A DNA stretch of 48,817 bases from an uncultured Pseudomonadota bacterium (GCA_903825645.1 CAIKBL010000008.1:1-48817), one strand, 5' to 3'. Numbered from the stretch's first letter, positions 27,017 to 36,476 are shown. Numbers and translations are program-made. The notes: a model not told the origin generated them from the sequence alone.

Positions 27017-27499
27017 GTGATATCACCCCTTGCGCTCATTCTGTTGGTTGACTTGGTGGCGAAGGATACTGTCCCCGATACGGTACCGGTGACTTTGCCT
27101 GAAATCGCGGGACAATATGAGCAGCCCGGCTCGCGTTGCGGCGATGCGGCCGGGGGGATCTGTACCCAGGGAGCGACGGATCGACTGGTGATTCAAGATC
27201 TAGGCGACGGATCTGCGCGTTTAATTGTCCATAGCCAACAGGGGGGGGGCCACGAATGCCACCTCGATGGGGTCGCGAATCTGACGCCGGCAGGCTTGCG
27301 CTATTGCCTCGAGTATGAGGCCGGGACCTGCGTGACGCTGACGCAGGATGCGGCGCACATGATGCTTAAGGTGACCGTGGAGGGGCCCTTCTACGTCCCC
27401 TTCTGCGGTTCGCGCGCAACCCTGGATGAGCTGGTCTTCGATAAGCGCGCGCGCGTCAAGAATGGACGGTGCGCCCAATCAGCCCCGCCGTCGCCTTGA
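27017..27499 (+). CDS. Small cysteine-rich hypothetical protein, possibly exported
   Basis: A 160-residue protein I do not recognise. It opens with a short hydrophobic stretch (ISPLALILLVDLVA) that could be a weak signal peptide, then carries seven cysteines (GSRCGDAAGGICTQG, HECHLDG, YCLEYEAGTCVTL, PFCGSR, GRCAQS), spaced as disulphide pairs in an exported protein would be. It has a beta-rich pattern. GTG 27017 follows AAAGG. A run of nine G (27241-27249) lies in frame in the middle. It is followed by a strong hairpin and converges on gor. Confidence 0.55.
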   Translation: MISPLALILLVDLVAKDTVPDTVPVTLPEIAGQYEQPGSRCGDAAGGICTQGATDRLVIQDLGDGSARLIVHSQQGGGHECHLDGVANLTPAGLRYCLEYEAGTCVTLTQDAAHMMLKVTVEGPFYVPFCGSRATLDELVFDKRARVKNGRCAQSAPPSP

Positions 27500-27509
27500 G
27501 CGGCGGGGC
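27482..27509. terminator. Hairpin between the hypothetical gene and gor
   Basis: A perfect 9-bp GC-rich stem, GCCCCGCCG (27482-27490) with CGGCGGGGC (27501-27509), spans the end of the plus-strand gene and lies just beyond the end of gor on the minus strand. No long T-tract is present. Confidence 0.6.
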
Positions 27510-27517
27510 CTCCACGC

Positions 27518-28876
27518 TCAGCGAGTCGGTTCTCGCATCGTCACAAATTCCTCCGCCGCAGAAGGATGAATGCCGATGGTCGAGTCGAACACTGCCTTGG
27601 TCGCCCCTGCCCGCAGTGCGACCGCGAAACCCTGGATGATTTCACCGGCATCTTCGCCGCACATATGGACCCCTACCACGCGATCATCTGCAGGGGTGAC
27701 AATTAATTTCATGAACGCGCGCTCTTTCTCTACGCTGACGGTGTAGCGCAAAGGCGTGAAGCTCGAGGTGAAGACGCGGACGTCGCCGAATTTTTCTCGT
27801 GCGTCGGCTTCGCAATATCCCACGGTGCCAATCGGCGGCTGGCTGAACACGGCGGTGGGAATATAGTCGTAATCGACTTCAGTCTCCCGCTGGGCGAACA
27901 GACGACGCGCGACCACCATGCCTTCGGCGAGCGCGACCGGCGTGAGATTCACGCGGTTGGTCACGTCCCCGATCGCGTAGATTGACGAGGCATGGGTTCG
28001 GTATTGCGGGTCGACCACGATGGCGCCGTCCACACCGAGCTGGACGCCGCATTCGGCCAGCCCAAGACCGTTCGTGTTGGGGACTCTGCCGGTGGCATAT
28101 AGTACGGTGTCGCAAACAACGACGTTGCCGTCGTTCATCACCACTTCCAAGGCGTCAGCCGTGCGGGTGATTTGGATTGGCGCCGTCTTAAAGCGCACGT
28201 CGATGCCCTTGTGGGTCATTTGACCGGCGAGGAATTCGACGGTTTCTGCATCGAAGCCGCGCAAGAATAGATCGCCTCGGTAGGCTAAGGTGACCTGGGA
28301 GCCGAGACCATGCAGGATGCCGGCGAACTCCACCGCGATATATCCACCGCCCACCACCAGGGTCCGTCGGGGCAGGGCGGGGAGAAAAAAAGCCTCATCC
28401 GAGGTGATGGCATGCTCACGGCCCGGGATCTCCGGCACGAACGGTTGACCGCCCGTCGCGACCAGGATGTGCCGGGCAGTGTAATGGACGCCGTCCATTT
28501 TCACGGTGTGCGGATCGACCAGCGTCGCGCGGCTTTCGAAAATCTCACATCCGGCATTTTTTAACAATTTCAGGTACACGCCGTTGAGGCGGCTGATCTC
28601 GGTATTTTTGTTCGCGATGAACGCGGCCCAGTCGAGCGTGGGTGGGGCCCCGTGCCAGCCGTAACCTTCGGCGACGGCGTGATCATGAAGTACGCGGGAG
28701 CCATAGGCGAAAAGCTTCTTGGGAATACAACCGACGTTGACGCAGGTGCCACCGAAATAACGCGCTTCCGCAATCCCGACCCGCGCGCCGAAGCCGGCAG
28801 CCATGCGTGCGGCCCGGACCCCGCCGGAGCCCGCGCCGATCACAAAGAAATCAAATTGGAAAGAATCATCGGACAT
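27518..28876 (-). CDS. gor: Glutathione-disulfide reductase
   Basis: A 452-residue flavoprotein disulphide reductase that reduces oxidised glutathione with NADPH. The FAD site is GAGSGGVRAARMAA at 14-27, and the redox pair is Cys45 and Cys50 in GGTCVNVGCIPKK. The second dinucleotide site is VVGGGYIAVEFAG, and arginines after it (AYRGDLFLRGFD) favour NADPH. The C-terminal HPSAAEEFVTMR carries the catalytic His-Glu pair. The pattern is closer to glutathione reductase than to dihydrolipoamide or mercuric reductase. It diverges from the HMG-CoA lyase family gene, with 170 bases between them for both promoters. Confidence 0.93.
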   Translation of the reverse strand: MSDDSFQFDFFVIGAGSGGVRAARMAAGFGARVGIAEARYFGGTCVNVGCIPKKLFAYGSRVLHDHAVAEGYGWHGAPPTLDWAAFIANKNTEISRLNGVYLKLLKNAGCEIFESRATLVDPHTVKMDGVHYTARHILVATGGQPFVPEIPGREHAITSDEAFFLPALPRRTLVVGGGYIAVEFAGILHGLGSQVTLAYRGDLFLRGFDAETVEFLAGQMTHKGIDVRFKTAPIQITRTADALEVVMNDGNVVVCDTVLYATGRVPNTNGLGLAECGVQLGVDGAIVVDPQYRTHASSIYAIGDVTNRVNLTPVALAEGMVVARRLFAQRETEVDYDYIPTAVFSQPPIGTVGYCEADAREKFGDVRVFTSSFTPLRYTVSVEKERAFMKLIVTPADDRVVGVHMCGEDAGEIIQGFAVALRAGATKAVFDSTIGIHPSAAEEFVTMREPTR

Positions 28877-29047
28877 GGCAACGGCTTCCTGTTAACGGAC
28901 GGTGATGATGACATGCGCGGCGTGTCTCTGCGTAGCGCGACCGTTGTCGCCGGAAAAAAACCGCCCGGCGAGATTTCTGCACCGTTGTGTCCGGCGAGTG
29001 GTCTAGAATGGTCATTTAGACACCCAATGATGAAATGAGGTGATGTG

Positions 29048-29989
29048 ATGGAGACTGTTCAGCGCGCCGGTGACGCAGACATCGTGGAGCTCATTGAAGT
29101 CGGCCCCCGCGATGGCTTGCAAAGTCACCCGCATTTTATCGATACGGAGACGAAGCTGGCGTTCATCCACCGTCTCGTCGCGGCAGGGGTGAAACGGATA
29201 GAGGCGGTGAGCTTCGTCAATCCCCGCCGGGTTCCGCAGATGGCGGATGCCGACGAGATCATTAAGGGGCTGCCGCGAGGCACGGGCACCCGCTTTATCG
29301 GTCTGGTACTGAATACGCGGGGCTTTGAGCGGGCGGCGGCTTGCGGGCTGACGGAAATCAATTCAGTCGTGGTGGCGACCGAGACATTTTCTCAGCGCAA
29401 TCAGGGGATGTCCGTCTCGGCTATTCTGGACAGCGTCACGCGCATCGCGCGGGAGGCTCGCAAGGCAGGGATTTTCTGCGGGGTGACCATCGCGGCGGCC
29501 TTTGGCTGTCCGTACGAAGGGCGGGTTGATCCCGCGCGGGTGGTCGAGTTAGCACGTCGCTTGGTCGCACTCGACATCGACGAAATCGCGCTCGCGGACA
29601 GCATCGGTGTCGCTGTGCCGGCGGATATCACGCGTCTCGTGCAGGCGGTGGACAAGGTGCGCGGGACCACGTCATTGCGGTTGCATTTTCACAATACGCG
29701 GAATATGGCGATTGCGAACTTATACGCCGCTTTACAGGCTGGGGTGCGCGCCTTCGATGCGAGTTGTGGCGGGGTAGGGGGATGTCCCTTCGCGCCGGGC
29801 GCGACCGGTAACGTGGCGACCGAAGATGTGCTTTATTTGTTGGAGAACATGCACTACACAACGGGGATCAGTCTGCCGGGGATCATCGCGACCACCCACT
29901 GGCTTGAGACGCCCCTGGGCATGCCGCTGCCCGCGGCGGTGAGCCGCGCGAAACCCTTTCCCCCCACGGTGGTTGCCGCGGCCTCGTGA
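29048..29989 (+). CDS. Hydroxymethylglutaryl-CoA lyase family protein
   Basis: A 313-residue TIM-barrel protein of the HMGL-like family. EVGPRDGLQSHPHFIDTETK holds the metal-binding and catalytic arginine-aspartate; HFHNTRNMAIANLYAAL holds the metal-binding HxH; GGVGGCPFAPGATGNVATED holds the active-site cysteine of the lyase signature. These support cleavage of 3-hydroxy-3-methylglutaryl-CoA, the last step of leucine breakdown, but related acyl-CoA lyases share them, and no other leucine-degradation gene is nearby. ATG 29048 is preferred to GTG 29045; GAGGTG lies upstream. It is followed by a hairpin and converges on lpxD. Confidence 0.88.
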   Translation: METVQRAGDADIVELIEVGPRDGLQSHPHFIDTETKLAFIHRLVAAGVKRIEAVSFVNPRRVPQMADADEIIKGLPRGTGTRFIGLVLNTRGFERAAACGLTEINSVVVATETFSQRNQGMSVSAILDSVTRIAREARKAGIFCGVTIAAAFGCPYEGRVDPARVVELARRLVALDIDEIALADSIGVAVPADITRLVQAVDKVRGTTSLRLHFHNTRNMAIANLYAALQAGVRAFDASCGGVGGCPFAPGATGNVATEDVLYLLENMHYTTGISLPGIIATTHWLETPLGMPLPAAVSRAKPFPPTVVAAAS

Positions 29990-30002
29990 ACGGGGCCATC
30001 GG

Positions 30003-30021
30003 GCGGCGCGGTGGGCGCCGC
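30003..30021. terminator. Hairpin between the HMG-CoA lyase family gene and lpxD
   Basis: A perfect 7-bp stem, GCGGCGC (30003-30009) and GCGCCGC (30015-30021), with a five-base loop lies between the converging genes. It lacks a T-tract. Confidence 0.45.
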
Positions 30022-30026
30022 TCGAT

Positions 30027-31022
30027 TCAGGAGCGCTTGCCTTCGTCCCTTTTCACGGCCGCATACAGTCGGGCGACCGCTTTTTTCCACTGTGCCACCG
30101 GTCGGATCGGGATCCCGGCGTAGGTACCGGGATGCAGGACGTGCTTGGCGACGACCGATTTGCCGAGAACAGTCACATCGCTGCAGATGTTGAGGTGTCC
30201 GGTGACGCCGACCTGGCCTGCTAGCGTGACGCGATCACCCAGCCGTGTGCTGCCTGAAATCCCGGTTTGGGCGATGAGCAGGCACTGGCTACCGGTCTGT
30301 ACGTTGTGTGCGACCATGACCAGATTGTCGATTTTGGTGCCCCGCCCGATCCGCGTGTCGGTGAAACGGCCGCGGTCAATGGTGGTATTGGCACCCACTT
30401 CAACATCATCTTCGAGCACGGCGCGGCCGAGTTGTGGGATTTTGATGTGCTCTCCGCCGTGCGCGAGGAAGCCAAAGCCGTCCCCACCGACCACCGCTCC
30501 CGGCTGCAGAATGACCCGTGCGCCAAGCACGCTGTCTTCACGGACAACGGCGTGCGCATGTAGCACGCACCCGTCACCCACGCGTGCACGGTCCATCACC
30601 ACGACGCCCGGAAAGAGCTCACAGCCCTGACCGATGATGACATCACGTCCGATGACGACATGAGGTCCTATGCGAGTCCCTTGACCGAGCTGAGCGGTGG
30701 GGTGAACGAGGGCGCTCGGATGGCGCTCAGCCTCATCAAGGTAGCTGAGCCGAGAGGGCTGAAACAGTTGCGCGACGCGCACAATCGCGTACTCCGGATC
30801 GTCATGCAGCACGCAGGTCTTATGTTCGATTTGATGTTCGGGGCGCGTAATGAAGGCGGGGATTTGGGTGCTCGCCGCCGCTTGTCGCTGATTTGTTTTG
30901 TTGATGAAAGACAGGCGTCCCGGCAGATCATCTGAAAGTCCGCACAACCCCTCAACCTGGAGTGCCGTATTTCCGACAACCCGAGCCTGCAGATAATCTG
31001 CGATATCACTTAGTCGTTGCAC
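30027..31022 (-). CDS. lpxD: UDP-3-O-acylglucosamine N-acyltransferase LpxD
   Basis: A 331-residue enzyme that adds the second hydroxyacyl chain in lipid A synthesis. The N-terminal uridine-binding domain covers residues 1-100. A left-handed beta-helix of hexapeptide repeats follows (IGPHVVIGRDVIIGQGC and so on), with GGDGFGF and the catalytic histidine in DNLVMVAHNVQTG. GTG 31022 is preceded by GAGGGAG. The gene stands alone: lpxD normally sits between skp/bamA and fabZ-lpxA, so this may be a second copy or a relocated gene. Its promoter must overlap the start of the VKOR gene, 24 bases away on the other strand. Confidence 0.92.
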   Translation of the reverse strand: MQRLSDIADYLQARVVGNTALQVEGLCGLSDDLPGRLSFINKTNQRQAAASTQIPAFITRPEHQIEHKTCVLHDDPEYAIVRVAQLFQPSRLSYLDEAERHPSALVHPTAQLGQGTRIGPHVVIGRDVIIGQGCELFPGVVVMDRARVGDGCVLHAHAVVREDSVLGARVILQPGAVVGGDGFGFLAHGGEHIKIPQLGRAVLEDDVEVGANTTIDRGRFTDTRIGRGTKIDNLVMVAHNVQTGSQCLLIAQTGISGSTRLGDRVTLAGQVGVTGHLNICSDVTVLGKSVVAKHVLHPGTYAGIPIRPVAQWKKAVARLYAAVKRDEGKRS

Positions 31023-31046
31023 GCGTACTCCCTCAGAGGATGCCTG

Positions 31047-31961
31047 ATGCGTCAGAATAGGATCCGCGCCCCCGCACTATCAGGAACCTATCCAGACGTG
31101 TCAAATTCAAAACACCGCCGTCCGCCGGTTGCGCTTCCCCGCGTACGCGGGCCAGATCTGTGCAGCGCGGTACTCGCGGCCGCAGGACTGTGTCTTACGC
31201 TCTACCTGCTCGTGGCCCATCAGTTCGGCAGTTTACCGGGTTGTCCCGCGGGTGGGGGGTGTGATTTGGTCCAGCAGAGTCGCTGGGCCAGTCTCTGGGG
31301 GATCCCGATCGCCGGTTGGGGCATGGCATTCTACGCGACGCTACTCGGACTGGCGTGCTGGCCGAAGCTTAACCGGCGGTACGATTTCTTGCTTCCGCTG
31401 AGCCTGGTCGGTCTCGGGCTTAGTCTTTATCTCAATGCCGCCACCTGGCGCGAGCTGCGGGTGTTCTGCCCCTATTGCCTCGTCTCGCTGAGCTTTATGG
31501 CGGTATTGTCCGCGCGCGCCTGGTGGTGCACACCGACCGCGGGTGGTTATCGCTGGTGGCTGGGGGCTTTTGCCGGCTTGGTTGCCGGCGCCGGTGTGCT
31601 CATTATGCATCAAGGGTTCGGTGGCTATGAAAATGCGCTGTCCGGTCCCCGCAATCCTTATCTCGGTGCGCTCGCGGAACATCTGTCGAGCAGTGGTGCT
31701 CATTTCTACGGGGCGTCCTGGTGTCCGCATTGCCAGCACCAAAAAGCGCTTTTTGGGCCCGCCTACAAACAGCTGCCCTATGTGGAATGTTCGCCTTCGG
31801 GTCCGGGTACGGAAGCGGCGACCGATTGTACCAACGCCAATGTGACGATTTATCCCACCTGGGTCATCCGGCATGTCGCCTATCCCAAATTACTGACCAT
31901 CCGCGAGTTGGCCATGCTTTCCGGGTTTGACCTGCCGGAGGCGACGAGCAGCGAGCCGTGA
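31047..31961 (+). CDS. VKOR-family disulfide-forming protein fused to a thioredoxin-like domain
   Basis: A 304-residue membrane protein. The VKOR part has the loop cysteines Cys66 and Cys72 (GCPAGGGCDLV), SRWASLWGIPIAGWG, and the active-site CPYC at 141-144, with four to five membrane helices. After residue 210 comes a thioredoxin-like domain with CPHC at 226-229 (YGASWCPHCQHQK) and the NVTIYPTW cis-proline region. Bacterial VKOR proteins reoxidise a DsbA-like partner and pass electrons to quinone; here the partner is in the same chain. ATG 31047 is chosen for the AGAGGA site before it; the frame opens at 31017. pgpA follows with a four-base overlap. Confidence 0.88.
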   Translation: MRQNRIRAPALSGTYPDVSNSKHRRPPVALPRVRGPDLCSAVLAAAGLCLTLYLLVAHQFGSLPGCPAGGGCDLVQQSRWASLWGIPIAGWGMAFYATLLGLACWPKLNRRYDFLLPLSLVGLGLSLYLNAATWRELRVFCPYCLVSLSFMAVLSARAWWCTPTAGGYRWWLGAFAGLVAGAGVLIMHQGFGGYENALSGPRNPYLGALAEHLSSSGAHFYGASWCPHCQHQKALFGPAYKQLPYVECSPSGPGTEAATDCTNANVTIYPTWVIRHVAYPKLLTIRELAMLSGFDLPEATSSEP

Positions 31962-32452
31962 AGGACTGGGATCAGCCCAACGTGCAGATCCCGGCGCGTA
32001 TGTTGCGCGACCCGGGGCATTTCCTCAGCCTTGGCGGGGGGGCTGGTCTCATCCCGTGGGCGCCCGGCACCTGGGGCTCGTTGGTCGGTGTGGCGCTTTT
32101 CCTGGCCTTGAGCGGGCTGGGTCCGGGCATGTACTGGACCACGGTCGTCGTTCTGGCGCTCATCGGGATCCCCTTGTGCGGGCGTACCGGACGGGCTATT
32201 GGCACGACGGATCCCGGCGCCATTGTCTGGGACGAGATCGTGGGCGTGTTAGTCACGCTGGGGATCAGCGGTGCCGGCCTATCGAATATCGTCGGGGGCT
32301 TCTGCTTCTTTCGTTTGCTGGACATCGTGAAACCCTGGCCCATCGGGATGTTGGATACCCGACTGAAGGGGGGCCTTGGGGTGATGGCAGACGATCTTGC
32401 TGCGGGCGCCTTGGCAGGGCTTGCAATCCTGAGCCTCAGATATCTATCATAG
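31958..32452 (+). CDS. pgpA: Phosphatidylglycerophosphatase A
   Basis: A 164-residue inner-membrane phosphatase that makes phosphatidylglycerol from its phosphate. FLSLGGGAGLIPWAPGTWGS, GAIVWDEIVGVLV and FCFFRLLDIVKPWPIG are the family signatures, followed by the acidic MADDLAAG. It starts with GTG overlapping the VKOR stop (GTGA). In many proteobacteria pgpA follows thiL; here it is coupled to VKOR. Confidence 0.93.
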   Translation: MKDWDQPNVQIPARMLRDPGHFLSLGGGAGLIPWAPGTWGSLVGVALFLALSGLGPGMYWTTVVVLALIGIPLCGRTGRAIGTTDPGAIVWDEIVGVLVTLGISGAGLSNIVGGFCFFRLLDIVKPWPIGMLDTRLKGGLGVMADDLAAGALAGLAILSLRYLS

Positions 32453-32533
32453 CGCTTAAGTTAATAAATCATAATCATGGACTTAAGGTAGATATAGATA
32501 CTTGACATGAGATATGAAAACTAAGGCAATGAA
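32453..32533 (+). promoter_or_regulatory. AT-rich promoter region upstream of the transglycosylase
   Basis: These 81 bases are far more AT-rich than the surrounding DNA. They carry two CTTAAG palindromes (near 32456 and 32483) and a TTGACA box near 32501. The box is 33 bases before the start, so the -10 would fall at ATATGA or close to it. No terminator for pgpA is obvious. Confidence 0.4.
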
Positions 32534-33154
32534 ATGTATAAGCTGATCACCAGACGGCGCCTGTGGGGCGTAGCGCTGATGATCACGCTACCTTTCGTGG
32601 CTGGCGCTGACATCTACAAATACGTCGACAAATACGGCCGAGTCTATTTGACCGACCGGCCGACGCAGACCGGCTATAAGCGTCTGGTCAAAACCTGGAA
32701 GGGTTGGTCCGAGTCGGGACGCACCGGATCGATCGACTATGAAGCCTTGGCGTCCAACCGCAAACGCTTCACCAAGGCCATCGAGCTTGAGGCCAAAAAT
32801 CACAAACTACCGACTGCACTGGTGCATGCGGTGATCACGGCGGAGTCGGGTTACGATCCCAATGCCATCTCAACCACCGGCGCGGTGGGGCTCATGCAGC
32901 TGATGCCGCAGACGGCGGCGCGCTATGGCGTGAAGAATCGAAATGATCCACAGGCCAACATCGCCGGCGGCACACGGTACCTGCGCGACCTGCTCGGTCT
33001 GTTCGACAACGATCTCGTGCTGGCCATTGCGGCCTATAACGCAGGGGAAAACGCCGTACTCAGTTACGGTCGACAGATCCCGCCGTATGAAGAGACACAG
33101 ACCTATGTGCGTCGTGTCCTGAAGTACTACAACGATTACAAAAAAATCATGTAG
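32534..33154 (+). CDS. Lytic transglycosylase (SLT family) with N-terminal DUF4124
   Basis: A 206-residue exported enzyme. A signal segment (LWGVALMITLPFVAGA) is followed by a DUF4124 domain at about 25-60 (DIYKYVDKYGRVYLTDRP), then a goose-lysozyme-like SLT domain. The catalytic glutamate is Glu104 in VITAESGYDPNAIS, and GAVGLMQLMPQTAARYGV and AIAAYNAGENAV are standard motifs. It cleaves peptidoglycan glycan strands in the periplasm. A strong hairpin follows and the gene converges on ilvD. Confidence 0.92.
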   Translation: MYKLITRRRLWGVALMITLPFVAGADIYKYVDKYGRVYLTDRPTQTGYKRLVKTWKGWSESGRTGSIDYEALASNRKRFTKAIELEAKNHKLPTALVHAVITAESGYDPNAISTTGAVGLMQLMPQTAARYGVKNRNDPQANIAGGTRYLRDLLGLFDNDLVLAIAAYNAGENAVLSYGRQIPPYEETQTYVRRVLKYYNDYKKIM

Positions 33155-33165
33155 GCACGCCCCAA

Positions 33166-33194
33166 GGCGTCGGCGCGAAGGTTTCGCCGACGCC
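33166..33194. terminator. Strong hairpin between the transglycosylase gene and ilvD
   Basis: A perfect 10-bp stem, GGCGTCGGCG (33166-33175) and CGCCGACGCC (33185-33194), lies between converging genes and could stop transcription from both sides. It has no T-tract. Confidence 0.65.
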
Positions 33195-33205
33195 CGAGAT
33201 CCCGA

Positions 33206-34885
33206 CTACTGATCTGTGACGCAGCCCTCCGAGGCTGAGCTGACCGTCTTGATGAACTTATAAAGCGCGCCCTGCGTGGCCTTGAAAGGCGGTGTGGTCC
33301 AGGCCGCTTTACGGGCCACCATCTCAGCCTCCGGCACCGCGACGTCCAAACGCCCCGTCTCCGCATCAATCGTGATGATGTCCCCGTTGCGCACCAAGGC
33401 AATGGGTCCGCCGAGCTGCGCTTCCGGCACCACATGTCCCACCAGGAAGCCATGTGAGCCACCCGAGAAGCGGCCATCCGTGATGAGCGCCACATCACTG
33501 CCGAGACCCGCGCCCATCAGGGCTGATGTCGGCGTGAGCATCTCCGGCATACCGGGTCCACCCTGCGGGCCCTCGTAACGGATGACGACCACGTCTCCTT
33601 TGACGATGGTCTTATGCTCCAGTGAGGCGAGCATCTCTTCTTCTGAATCAAAAACTTTCGCTGGTCCGCTGAAGCGCAGGCCTTCCTTGCCGGTAATTTT
33701 GGCGACCGAGCCCTCAGGCGCCAGGTTGCCCCGTAGGATCTGGATATGCCCTGTTTCTTTAATCGGGTTTGACAGGGGGCGCAACACTTCTTGGCCGGGC
33801 GTCAGACCGGGGAGTCCGGCCAGGTTCTCGGCGAGGGTCTGACCGGTGCACGTGAGGCAGTCACCGTTCAACAGACCGTTTTCGAGCAGGTATTTCATGA
33901 TGGCCGGGATCCCGCCAATCTTTTGCACGTCTTCCATCACGAAACGACCGCTTGGCTTCAGATCGCCGAGGAAAGGGGTGCGATTAGTCACCGTCTGGAA
34001 GTCGTCGATCGTCAGCGGGACACCGGCAGCGCGTGCCATCGCGATGAGATGCAGCACCGCATTGGTTGAACCGCCGAGGACGGTGATCACCACCATCGCA
34101 TTTTCAAATGCCGCGCGGGTCATGATGTCCCGGGGCTTGATGTCGCGTTCAATCAGGAGCCGGATAGCCGCCCCCGCGCGCCGGCATTCCTCGGCCTTTA
34201 AGGGATCAACCGCAGGGGTTGAGGAGCTGTAGGGCAGGGACATGCCCATGGCTTCAATTGCTGATGCCATTGTGTTAGCGGTATACATGCCGCCACAGGC
34301 GCCAGCACCAGGGCAGGCACTGCGCACGATTTCTTCACGGCGGGTGTCGTCGATGGTACCGGCCAGGTAGGCGCCGTAACACTGGAAGGCCGACACGATG
34401 TCGAGCGTCTCACCGCGGGAGTGTCCGGGTTTGATAGTGCCACCGTACACCATCAGTGAGGGTCTGTTGAGACGCGCCATCGCAATGAGGCAGCCCGGCA
34501 TGTTTTTGTCGCACCCCGGAATCGAGATGTTGGCGTCATACCATTGGCCACCCATGATGGTCTCGATCGAATCCGCAATGACTTCGCGCGACTGCAGCGA
34601 ATAACTCATGCCATCAGTGCCCATAGAGATGCCGTCGCTTACCCCGATCGTGTTGAAGCGCATGCCCACCATCCCGGCGGCCTCGACGCCCTGTTTGACG
34701 TGTTCGGCGAGATCCAGCAGGTGCATGTTGCAGGGGTTGCCTTCGAACCACACGCTCGCGATGCCGATTTGAGGTTTGTCCAAATCTTCACGCGTCAGAC
34801 CCGTAGCATAAAGCATGGCCTGAGAAGCCCCCTGGGATCGGGGCTGGGTGATGCGGGCGCTGTAGCGATTGAGCTGTTTGGTCAT
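33206..34885 (-). CDS. ilvD: Dihydroxy-acid dehydratase
   Basis: A 559-residue iron-sulphur enzyme of isoleucine and valine synthesis that turns dihydroxy acids into 2-oxo acids. Cluster cysteines lie in [10 protein letters not shown] and [16 protein letters not shown], with the third in the LTCTGQTL region, and [10 protein letters not shown] near the C-terminus is the ED family signature. ATG 34885 ([14 protein letters not shown]) is chosen because GGAG lies before it and the length then matches the family; the frame runs further upstream. It diverges from argA across 244 bases. Confidence 0.96.
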   Translation of the reverse strand: MTKQLNRYSARITQPRSQGASQAMLYATGLTREDLDKPQIGIASVWFEGNPCNMHLLDLAEHVKQGVEAAGMVGMRFNTIGVSDGISMGTDGMSYSLQSREVIADSIETIMGGQWYDANISIPGCDKNMPGCLIAMARLNRPSLMVYGGTIKPGHSRGETLDIVSAFQCYGAYLAGTIDDTRREEIVRSACPGAGACGGMYTANTMASAIEAMGMSLPYSSSTPAVDPLKAEECRRAGAAIRLLIERDIKPRDIMTRAAFENAMVVITVLGGSTNAVLHLIAMARAAGVPLTIDDFQTVTNRTPFLGDLKPSGRFVMEDVQKIGGIPAIMKYLLENGLLNGDCLTCTGQTLAENLAGLPGLTPGQEVLRPLSNPIKETGHIQILRGNLAPEGSVAKITGKEGLRFSGPAKVFDSEEEMLASLEHKTIVKGDVVVIRYEGPQGGPGMPEMLTPTSALMGAGLGSDVALITDGRFSGGSHGFLVGHVVPEAQLGGPIALVRNGDIITIDAETGRLDVAVPEAEMVARKAAWTTPPFKATQGALYKFIKTVSSASEGCVTDQ

Positions 34886-35129
34886 GGTCGACTCCAGAAT
34901 AAGCAGGGTAGACATTTCGTTACCGGGGAAATCCCCAGACAACACCCGCATCGGAACACGCACGCGCGGGTGGGACCAGAGACGCTGCGACAACGGGATC
35001 GTACCCGTGGCAGTAGCCGATAGGTTAGATCATACCGGTAAAAGGCAGGTCCGTCGTAGCCACGTCGAGCAGCGTGTAGAATAGGCGTAACCCGTTGTTT
35101 AACGCGCCGCTTCGGACTGATGAGCACCC

Positions 35130-36476
35130 ATGAATATTTCGTCTGCAAACGCTGAGGATCGGGCCTTTGTACGCTGGATGCGGGACGCGTCCCCTTACAT
35201 GCGTGCACACCGCGGGCAGACGTTCGTCATTTACCTGGCGGGCGAGGTGGTCGCCGATCTGGTCTTCCCTCAGATCATTCAGGATCTCACGCTGCTATGC
35301 GGCATCGGTGTGCGGCTGGTGGTGGTCCACGGGACGCGTCCGCAGCTGACGGCGCGCCTCGCAGCGGCCGGCCAGGCAAATATCCTGCAAGGACATCTGC
35401 GGGTGACGGATGCCGCCTGCCTTGAACACGCCAAGGCGGCAGCCGCGGCAGTTCGTTTCGGCATCGAAGCGCAATATGCCCATGCGACCCGAATCCGTCC
35501 CCTGGGCACGACACCGCTTCGGATCGTCAGTGGCAATTACGTGATGGCCCGTCCGGCCGGTGTCATCGAGGGTATCGATCTCCAGTTTACCGGCGAAATC
35601 AGGCGAATCGACGCCGTCGCCATTACCAGCCAGCTGCAGATTGCGGATATCGTGCTGATTTCACCGTTGGGCTATTCGCCGACAGGGGAGACGTTCAGCC
35701 TCAACGCGATGGATCTCGCCACGGAAGTAGCGATTGAGATCAAGGCCAACAAGCTGCTGCTCATGACTGGGGAGGCGCCCTTACGTGACGATAAAGGGGC
35801 GTTACGCCGCCAATTGACTGTACGGGAAGCGCGGGAGTTGCAACGGGAAACAGGACACCACCGGCAACTCAACAATGCAGTACGCGCCTGTCAGTTTGGG
35901 GTCGGCCGGACGCACCTACTCAATGCGACGGACGGCGTGCTGCTATTGGAACTGTTCACGCGCGATGGCGTCGGTACGCTGATTAGCAGCATGCCGTTCG
36001 ATCAGATCAGGCCGGCGACGATCGAAGACGTGGGTGGCATTCTCGATTTGATCGAACCGTTGGAGGCCGCGGGGATTTTGGTCAAGCGCTCCCGCGAAAA
36101 ACTCGAAACTGAAATTGATCACTTCATGGTGGTCCTGCGCGATGGCGCGACCGTCGCCTGCGGGGCGTTATATCCGTTCCTGCCGACGGCTACGGCGGAG
36201 ATTGCCGGCATTGCGGTCGAGCCCGCGTATCGCCGTCATGGTTTCGGTAAGCTGCTGCTGGCGGCATTGGAAGCGCGGGCCGCCGCGTTGGATCTACGCA
36301 CGGTGTTTGTGCTGACGACGCAGGCGGCGCATTGGTTCCAAGATCAGGGCTATGCGCGGGGCGCGTTGGAGACCTTGCCGGGAGAACGCCGTGCGCTCTA
36401 TAACTTCCAGCGTAATTCTCAGGTGCTGACTAAGGCACTCGGCGCTGACTCAGCGTCTATCCCGCCGCTACCCTGA
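35130..36476 (+). CDS. argA: Amino-acid N-acetyltransferase (N-acetylglutamate synthase)
   Basis: A 448-residue enzyme for the first step of arginine synthesis. Residues 15-280 form an amino-acid-kinase-like domain (FVIYLAGEVV, RLVVVHGTRPQL, IKANKLLLMTGE), which usually binds arginine for feedback control. Residues 290-430 form the GNAT domain that does the chemistry, with the acetyl-CoA loop VEPAYRRHGFGKLLL. This fusion is the classic gammaproteobacterial ArgA. A TAGAAT box (35077-35082) may be the -10 of its promoter. It converges on the MaoC gene. Confidence 0.94.
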   Translation: MNISSANAEDRAFVRWMRDASPYMRAHRGQTFVIYLAGEVVADLVFPQIIQDLTLLCGIGVRLVVVHGTRPQLTARLAAAGQANILQGHLRVTDAACLEHAKAAAAAVRFGIEAQYAHATRIRPLGTTPLRIVSGNYVMARPAGVIEGIDLQFTGEIRRIDAVAITSQLQIADIVLISPLGYSPTGETFSLNAMDLATEVAIEIKANKLLLMTGEAPLRDDKGALRRQLTVREARELQRETGHHRQLNNAVRACQFGVGRTHLLNATDGVLLLELFTRDGVGTLISSMPFDQIRPATIEDVGGILDLIEPLEAAGILVKRSREKLETEIDHFMVVLRDGATVACGALYPFLPTATAEIAGIAVEPAYRRHGFGKLLLAALEARAAALDLRTVFVLTTQAAHWFQDQGYARGALETLPGERRALYNFQRNSQVLTKALGADSASIPPLP

